Below, in pieces: positions 5,801 to 10,188 of a stretch of 10,188 nt of DNA (positions within the stretch are counted from its first letter, which is position 1; the number at the start of each line of letters is the position of its first letter). Location of the stretch: assembly GCA_902494465.1 (NCBI GenBank), contig CABUTH010000055.1, positions 1-10,188 on the forward strand, read 5' to 3'. This stretch comes from an uncultured Collinsella sp. Its GTDB lineage: Bacteria; Actinomycetota; Coriobacteriia; Coriobacteriales; Coriobacteriaceae. The notes under the pieces were generated by a model. It saw only the letters and a list, made by a program, of their open reading frames with translations. It was not told the origin of the DNA and ran no database searches. The position numbers and the translations under genes are program-made.

Positions 5801-8222
5801 TCGCGGCAAGATTACGATGACTGGCATCGGGTACACCGCTGCTGGCGAGCACACCTATACGCTGCGCGAGGTCAACGGCGGAACCACCAGCAACGGCATC
5901 TCCTACGACGGCAAGACCTATACCATCGTGACCACCATCACCGACAACGGTGACGGTACGCTCGGCGCTGCGCACAAGCTGCAGGGCGCCGAGACCGCCG
6001 AGTTTAAGAATTCCTACAACCTGACGCCGTCTAGCTCCAGCGTCACCGACCAGATCACCGCGACCAAGGTTCTGGACGGCCGCGACCTCAAGGAGGGCGA
6101 GTTCTCCTTCGAGCTCGTCGAGGGCGACGAGGTCGTCGCCACCGGCACCAACGCTGCCGACGGCACGATCACGATGAACTCCGTGAAGTACGATAAGGCC
6201 GGCAAGCATACCTACACGCTGCGCGAGGTCAAGGGCAGCGCCGGCGGTATCACTTACAGCGATGCCAAGTACACCATCGAGACCACCATCACCGACAAGG
6301 GCGACGGCACGCTCGAGGCGAAGCATGTCCTGAAGGACGCCGACGAGGCGAAGTTCAGCAACTCCTATAAGCCTGGCTCCAAGGAGTCCAGCGTCACCGA
6401 CCAGATCACCGCGGCCAAGTCCCTGGACGGGCGCGACCTCAAGGCCGGCGAGTTCCGTTTCGAGCTCGTCGAGGGCAATAGCGTGGTCTCCACCGGCACC
6501 AACAATGCCGACGGCAAGATCGTGATGGATTCCGTCACCTACACCGCGGCTGGCGAGCACACCTACACGCTGCGCGAGACCAAGGCCAGCACCACCGAAA
6601 ACGGCATTACCTACAGCACCGCCGAGTACACTATCGTGACCATCGTCAAGGACAACGGCGACGGCACCCTCAGCATGGAGCACAAGCTGCAGAACGCCGA
6701 CGAGGCGATCTTCGAGAACACCTACACGGTGACCCCCAAGAGCTCCAGCGTCACTGATCAGATTAAGGCGACCAAGTCCCTGACTGGCCGCGACCTCAAG
6801 GAAGGCGAGTTCTCCTTCGAGCTCGTCGAGGGCGACGAGGTCGTCGCCACCGGCACCAACAATGCCGAAGGCAAGATCACGATGAGCCCCATCGAGTACA
6901 CTGCTGCTGGCAAGCACGCCTACACGCTGCGCGAGGTCCCGAGCGACGCCGTCAATGGCATCACTTACGACGGTAAGACCTACACCATCGAGACGACCAT
7001 CACCGACAACGGTAGGGGCGAGCTCGTGGCAAAGCATGAGCTGAAGGGCGACGACGAGGCGAAGTTCAACAACAGCTACAAGCCGAATCCTGACGAGTTC
7101 AGCGTCACCGACGAGATCAAGGCGAACAAGGTCCTGACCGGGCGCGACCTCAAGGAAGGCGAGTTCTCCTTCGAGCTCGTCGAGGGCGACAAGGTCGTCG
7201 CCACCGGCAAGAACGCCGCCGACGGCACGATTACGATGAGCCCCGTGAAGTACGACAAGGCCGGAGCGCACACCTACACGCTGCGCGAGGCCAACGGCGG
7301 AACCACCAGCAAGGGCGTCAAATACAGTGATGCCAAGTTCACCATCGTGACGACCATCACCGATAACGGCGACGGCACACTCAAGGCCGAGCATGTCCTG
7401 AAGGACGCCACGGCTGCGACCTTCAAGAACACCTATAGCGTGACCCCGCTCGATGCAGAGCTCGACTTTGGCCTGAGCAAGGCTGTCGATGGTCGCGCTT
7501 GGACGGACTCCGATGAGTTCAGCTTTACCATTACCGCCGCCGAGGGCACCCCGCTGCCCGACCCCGCAACCGTGAGCGTGAGCAAGAAGGACGCGAAGGA
7601 CGGCATCGCCGCCATCAACTTCGGCAAGATCCGCTACACGGCTGCCGGAACCTACAAGTATGAGATCCGCGAGAACGCGGGCAATGCGGCAGGCATGACG
7701 TATGACGGACATGTCGCGACCGCCGAAGTGACCGTGACCGAGAACGGCGAGGGCGTCCTGACCGCCAACGTCACCAAGAAGGAAAGCGGACGTTTTACCA
7801 ACACGTACCGCACTGAGCTCGATTACGCCGCGGCCGGCGGCCTCAAGCTCAGCAAGAGCCTCTCCGGACGTCCCATGACCGAGGGCCAGTTCACCTTTAC
7901 CGTGACGCCCGCCGACGAGGCTTCGGCCAACGCACTTGGTCTGCTGCCCGGGGCCAACACTTTCAAATCCCCTGCGACGGCAGAGGCAACGGTCGGTCTG
8001 ATTGACATTCTGGCGGGCCATGAGGTCAAGTTTACGCAGGCTGACGCCGGCAAGACCTTCAAATATACCGTGGCCGAGAAGAACGACGGCAAGCCCGGCT
8101 ACACCTACGACGATGCTGCCCGTACCGTGAAGATTGCCATCGCCGACGATGGTGCCGGCACGCTTACCGCTACGACGACCGTCTCCGGCGGTCCCGAGGG
8201 CACGCACGAGACGATCCACTAG
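2859..8222 (+). CDS. Giant VWA/FctA-repeat surface adhesin, truncated by an in-frame amber stop
   Basis: As read, this gives 1787 residues. Residues 1-25 form a signal peptide (MSKYTR, a hydrophobic core, then AAAFA before the likely cleavage site). Residues ~110-368 are a von Willebrand A domain: the MIDAS motif DASGS is at 119-123, GATRAD at 223-228 and FFTDGSP at 249-255. This is a fold used by pilus-tip and wall adhesins to bind host ligands. Residues ~370-690 are probably beta-rich and I cannot assign them. From residue ~690 come FctA/Spy0128-like domains of about 118-124 residues; eight are complete and the ninth is cut before its last strand. A ribosome site (AGAAGGGAG, 2845-2853) sits 5 nt before the ATG. 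The TAG at 8220-8222 is in frame with a further 635 codons ending in an LPxTG anchor, so this is the proximal part of a 2424-codon gene. The truncated product should be exported but not anchored. No sortase gene is in the window. Confidence 0.9.
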   Translation: MSKYTRGLLAVILAVVLVLPAAAFAMLPEANARSSTGMDGPTVSGKIVDPHTSDNWTYWAAGSDDSGKITTQNVGRIWTDKTVEAGEGSDFLTTLSAISSTSNTTTTVPKPLDIVLVLDASGSMNDPMSSSDRTKRIDALKTAANSFIEKIAEENAKISDESKQHRVAIVKFSGYKTDEVGNGTYREGGHTYNYSQIMKSPTPCLGDGVNSLKSTVSSISPAGATRADYGMDLAKDISGRADAKKVVLFFTDGSPTSYSSFEPSVANGAINKANSMKKDGTVIYTIGIFSGANPSADPTASSTINENKFMHAVSSNYPAASSSISYWGEWTINFGARAENANYYKSAKNAKELEDIFKDISESITEVVGYPTETHDGYANKSGYITFTDELGDYMQVDNFTEVEYNGTTFVDPVKSTTGNVDAYAFAGEAANLVITVQRAAAGGPQQGDIVEVKIPASLIPLRNFDVDETKGTLTVNDVDPIRVKYASSVKAIARENLFTPDEALKKYIDENAIDEQGSKSVAFYANKWSGDPDLGDTIANFKPAATNRYYFFQKQTPIYTDPACTQPAKEQLASDRLYYYQDEFEIADASRKLDHGITVIEFAGRHAAQFADAVVADESGNLSFGAGTARLAFIDELHTDKNPNATGTASDVLNPRWNDTSSKATATHVNSYLGNNGKISYKYNMTPATVDTKASFGLTKVLEGRAWTDADEFKFELSATSENDAPMPTSATATVTKDNTAIGFGEITYTEPGTYVYKVSEKNAGTTVDGITYSGNVAEITVTVTPNKKGKLSAAVEVTSGKAKFENTYTTNPVESSVTSQIAVAKVLTGRDLTAGEFSFELREVKGGDSELIETVENDAEGNVTFKPIKYTEIGQHAYTLHEVAGDAGGIDYDNAVYTIVTTIADNGKGELVATHELKGAEGVKSIEFKNAYNLTPESFSVTDQITATKSLDGRDLKAGEFSFELVEGNDVVATGTNDARGKITMTGIGYTAAGEHTYTLREVNGGTTSNGISYDGKTYTIVTTITDNGDGTLGAAHKLQGAETAEFKNSYNLTPSSSSVTDQITATKVLDGRDLKEGEFSFELVEGDEVVATGTNAADGTITMNSVKYDKAGKHTYTLREVKGSAGGITYSDAKYTIETTITDKGDGTLEAKHVLKDADEAKFSNSYKPGSKESSVTDQITAAKSLDGRDLKAGEFRFELVEGNSVVSTGTNNADGKIVMDSVTYTAAGEHTYTLRETKASTTENGITYSTAEYTIVTIVKDNGDGTLSMEHKLQNADEAIFENTYTVTPKSSSVTDQIKATKSLTGRDLKEGEFSFELVEGDEVVATGTNNAEGKITMSPIEYTAAGKHAYTLREVPSDAVNGITYDGKTYTIETTITDNGRGELVAKHELKGDDEAKFNNSYKPNPDEFSVTDEIKANKVLTGRDLKEGEFSFELVEGDKVVATGKNAADGTITMSPVKYDKAGAHTYTLREANGGTTSKGVKYSDAKFTIVTTITDNGDGTLKAEHVLKDATAATFKNTYSVTPLDAELDFGLSKAVDGRAWTDSDEFSFTITAAEGTPLPDPATVSVSKKDAKDGIAAINFGKIRYTAAGTYKYEIRENAGNAAGMTYDGHVATAEVTVTENGEGVLTANVTKKESGRFTNTYRTELDYAAAGGLKLSKSLSGRPMTEGQFTFTVTPADEASANALGLLPGANTFKSPATAEATVGLIDILAGHEVKFTQADAGKTFKYTVAEKNDGKPGYTYDDAARTVKIAIADDGAGTLTATTTVSGGPEGTHETIH
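5681..6860 (+). repeat. Near-identical DNA segments at 708-nt spacing in the adhesin array
   Basis: Positions 5681-5747 and 6389-6455 match at 66 of 67 nt. Positions 6096-6152 and 6804-6860 are identical over 57 nt. Both pairs are exactly 708 nt apart, that is, two domains of 354 nt. This suggests that units 3-4 and 5-6 arose as a two-domain duplication. The sharing is mosaic (units 4 and 7 share the DGTITM...VKYDKAG segment), as expected with gene conversion. Confidence 0.8.
8220..8222 (+). other. In-frame amber (TAG) codon interrupting the adhesin gene
   Basis: The codons are GAG ACG ATC CAC TAG AGC GGC GAG AAC, in the same phase as the upstream gene. Reading on gives SGENKVESALVPFENSY, which supplies the missing closing strand of repeat 9, including its FxNxY Asn. 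No length change or homopolymer is present, so a single base substitution from a sense codon (for example CAG or TGG) explains it. Confidence 0.93.
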
Positions 8223-10130
8223 AGCGGCGAGAACAAGGTTGAGAGCGCTCTGGTCCCGTTCGAAAACAGCTATAGCGCATCGACCGATAGCCCGGGCGTT
8301 TACGCACAGATTGTCGCCACCAAGACCCTGACCGGACGTCCGATGGTTAACGGTGAGTTCTACTTTGGCATCGCCTATGCGGGCGAGACGGAAGCCATCA
8401 GTGGCACGCCGGCGTTCAACTATAACGGCCAGGTGAGCTTTGGCACGCTGCATTACGACACCAAGATGCTCGCTGACCTGGTAAGCACCGGGCGCGCCAT
8501 CCGCACCGACACGGACGGCAAGCTTGCGTGGACTATCAACTACACGGCCTTTGAGTACACGAACTTGCTGGCCGACCAGGGCATTACCGCCGCGAAGTCG
8601 AGCTTTAGCTTTAAGGTCATCGTCGTCGACAACGGCGACGGTACCCTGACGGCAAAGCCTGACTACGGTGGCGTCGAGCCTGTGTTCGAGAACGTCTACG
8701 GCGCCGATGCCGTTGACGCCGCGCTCGCCGGCACCAAGAAGCTCCAGGCTGCCGAGGGCCTGACCCCGGCAGACATTGCGGGCAAGTTCACCTTTACCGT
8801 GACTGCCGATGAGGCGGGCGCCCCGATGCCCGAGCGCGCGACCGCAACCAACGACGCGGCCGGCAACGTGGACTTTGGCAAGATCCACTTTGCGCTTGAG
8901 GACCTCAACCGCGCCTTGGGCGTGACGACCGATGCTTCTGACGACGCATTGAGCGACGCCGAAGCCAACACCGATGAGGTCGAGGTTAACACCGACGCCG
9001 CTGACGGCGACGCTGCCGACACCGACGAGTCCGAGCCCGCAGCCCCCACCGCTCCGCGCTCGCACACCTTTACCTACACGGTGGCCGAGTCCGGTAGCGC
9101 CCCTGGCGTGACCAACGACACCAACGCCACGCGCAAGGTTTCCTACACCATGACTGACGACGGTGCCGGACATCTGAGTGTCGTGCGCAACGGCGACGAC
9201 GGTGCGGACTTCACGTTCACCAACACGTACAGCGTGGTGCCCGCCGACTCTTCCGTGACCGATCAGGTCAAGACGGTTAAGCGTCTGACCGGACGCGACC
9301 TTGCAGCTGGTGAGTTCACGTTTGAGCTGCTCGAGGACGGCGTGGTCGTCGCCAGCGGCACCAACGACGCCAACGGTAACGTTACGCTGAGCCCGATCCG
9401 CTACGAGGCGCCCGGTACGCACACGTACACGCTGCGCGAGGCTTGCCCCAACGCGCTCGGCCTGTACAAGGGCGTCACCTATGACGGTACGACCTACACC
9501 GTCGTGACCACCGTCTCCGACAACGGCGACGGCACGCTGACCGCGACGCACAAGCTCGAGGGAACTACCGAGTCGGCTGGCTTTACCAACAAGTATCACG
9601 CCATGCCTACGCAGGTCTCCATCGGCGCGGTCAAGGTGCTCGAGGGACGCGAGCTCAAGAAGGACGAGTTTAGCTTTAAGCTCGTTGGCGAGGACGCCGA
9701 GTCCACCGTCACCAACGATGCCGACGGCAAGATCAGCTTCGACAAGTTCGAGTACGACGAGCCTGGTACGTACGTCTGCACCATCAGTGAGGTCAAGGGC
9801 GACGAGGCCGGTATGACCTACGACAAGTCCGTCTTTTCCGCGACCGTCAACGTGGTCGACGACGGCGAGGGCAACCTCAAGGCGAGCGTTGCCTTTACCA
9901 AGGGCGACAAGAGTGTCGAGGGCATCGTGTTCAACAACACGTACAAGAAGCCCGAGACGCCCGTGCCGACGCCCGATCCCGGCACGCCCAAGACCGTGAC
10001 GAATATCGTCAAGACGGTTAAGGGCTTCCTGCCCACCACGGGTGACCAGCAGGCCGCCGCACTGCTCATGGCATTCGTCATAGCCATGGCCGGCGTCGGA
10101 GCCCTAGTCTGGGGTATCCGTAAGCGCTAG
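8223..10130 (+). pseudogene. Distal wall-anchoring part of the same adhesin gene, cut off by the amber stop (first ATG at 8343)
   Basis: This open stretch of 635 codons is in the same phase as the upstream adhesin. It encodes the end of repeat 9, repeats 10-13 and a C-terminal sorting signal: LPTTG at 10029-10043, a hydrophobic segment of about 22 residues, then RKR. A class A sortase would link the LPxTG threonine to the cell wall. The first ATG (8343) begins 595 codons but falls inside the KTLTGRPM signature of repeat 10. It has no purine-rich ribosome site and no signal peptide, so separate translation would give a useless cytoplasmic fragment. Repeat 10 is atypical, with no clear catalytic Glu. 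Repeat 11 carries an inserted Asp/Ala/Glu-rich linker at about 8932-9055. The part has kept an intact frame and all the isopeptide Lys and Asn residues, so the interruption is recent, corrected by readthrough, or a sequence error. Confidence 0.85.
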
Positions 10131-10141
10131 GCGCGCTGACA

Positions 10142-10171
10142 GCGGCCCGGGGCCAAAAGGGCCCGGGCCGC
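10142..10171 (+). terminator. GC-rich hairpin after the adhesin gene
   Basis: Positions 10142-10154 pair with 10159-10171 at 12 of 13 positions (one G-G mismatch) around an AAAA loop, 11 nt after the adhesin stop codon. As with the hairpin after the hydrogenase genes, no T-run follows within the window. The sequence ends 17 nt later, so downstream signals are not visible. Confidence 0.6.
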
Positions 10172-10188
10172 AGGCGGGGGGCCAAAAC

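Larger units (their letters stand above)
4926..9962 (+). repeat. Array of thirteen FctA/Spy0128-like isopeptide domains
   Basis: Approximate unit starts are 4926, 5299, 5673, 6030, 6381, 6738, 7092, 7449, 7818, 8283, 8709, 9243 and 9609. A typical unit runs from KxLxGRxL, GEFxFEL, YTLRE, GITY and DNGDGTL to a closing FxNxY. In this fold (known from Spy0128) a Lys in the first strand joins an Asn in the last strand through an isopeptide bond, helped by a Glu. All 13 units have the Lys and the FxNxY Asn, and 12 have the Glu at the expected place; unit 10 does not. The Asn of unit 9 lies after the amber stop. Such bonds give stiff, protease-resistant stalks, so the array probably holds the VWA head away from the cell wall. 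Units 3-7 are the most alike, also at the DNA level. Confidence 0.85.

Noticed and set aside
8220..8222. Genome-wide reassignment of TAG to an amino acid
   Set aside because: TAG also ends the echE (1778-1780) and echF (2127-2129) genes and the adhesin itself (10128-10130) at sensible positions, so TAG works as a normal stop here.
8180..8222. Phase variation by slipped-strand frameshift at the adhesin break
   Set aside because: There is no homopolymer or short tandem repeat at the break and the frame is unchanged on both sides; only one substituted base is needed.
4842..9599. Antisense open frame of 1585 codons across the adhesin repeats
   Set aside because: Its codons are exact reverse complements of the sense codons, so it stays open simply because the sense gene avoids TTA, CTA and TCA. 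It has no ribosome site, family resemblance or signal, and its repeats mirror the sense domains. It even crosses the amber codon, which reads CTA on that strand.
8343..10130. Independent gene starting at the ATG at 8343
   Set aside because: The ATG lies inside the conserved KTLTGRPM motif of repeat 10, lacks a ribosome site and signal peptide, and is in frame with the preceding adhesin sequence from 8223.

Overview
The window looks like chromosomal DNA of a high-GC Gram-positive gut actinobacterium, most likely class Coriobacteriia and plausibly Collinsella. This is an inference from base composition, an Ech-type hydrogenase, and a very large LPxTG-anchored FctA-repeat adhesin. I could not run a search to confirm the taxon. 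All genes are on the + strand.

Region 1 (1-2129) is the 3' end of an operon for a membrane-bound group 4 [NiFe] hydrogenase. It holds a 30-kDa NuoC/EchD-like subunit (5' end outside the window), the catalytic large subunit with all four nickel-ligand cysteines, and a small 2x[4Fe-4S] ferredoxin-like subunit. The order D-E-F and the tight spacing fit an Ech-type complex that couples ferredoxin oxidation, H2 production and ion translocation. The membrane subunits and small subunit would lie upstream.

Region 2 (2130-2858) has no gene but is dense in structure. It contains an 11-bp tandem repeat across the echF stop codon, a 16-bp perfect hairpin, and two consecutive structured units about 240-250 bp apart. 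Each unit is a long inverted repeat around a terminator-like hairpin, followed by a nearly identical 40-nt tail. The cores and tails match between units, but the long stem arms do not, although each pair of arms is perfectly self-complementary. Next to the following gene is an 18-bp perfect dyad with an extra half-site, which looks like an operator. I see no convincing -35/-10 pair.

Region 3 (2859-10130) is one giant surface-protein gene of 2424 codons. It encodes a signal peptide, a VWA domain with a MIDAS motif, an unassigned region, thirteen FctA/Spy0128-like isopeptide domains and an LPTTG sorting signal. A single in-frame TAG at 8220-8222 cuts it into 1787 residues plus a distal part of 635 codons. 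The frame, repeat phase and codon use continue unchanged after the stop. As it stands the gene would give a secreted adhesin lacking the last strand of repeat 9, repeats 10-13 and the cell-wall anchor, unless the stop is read through, reverts or is a sequence error. A GC-rich hairpin follows the final stop codon.
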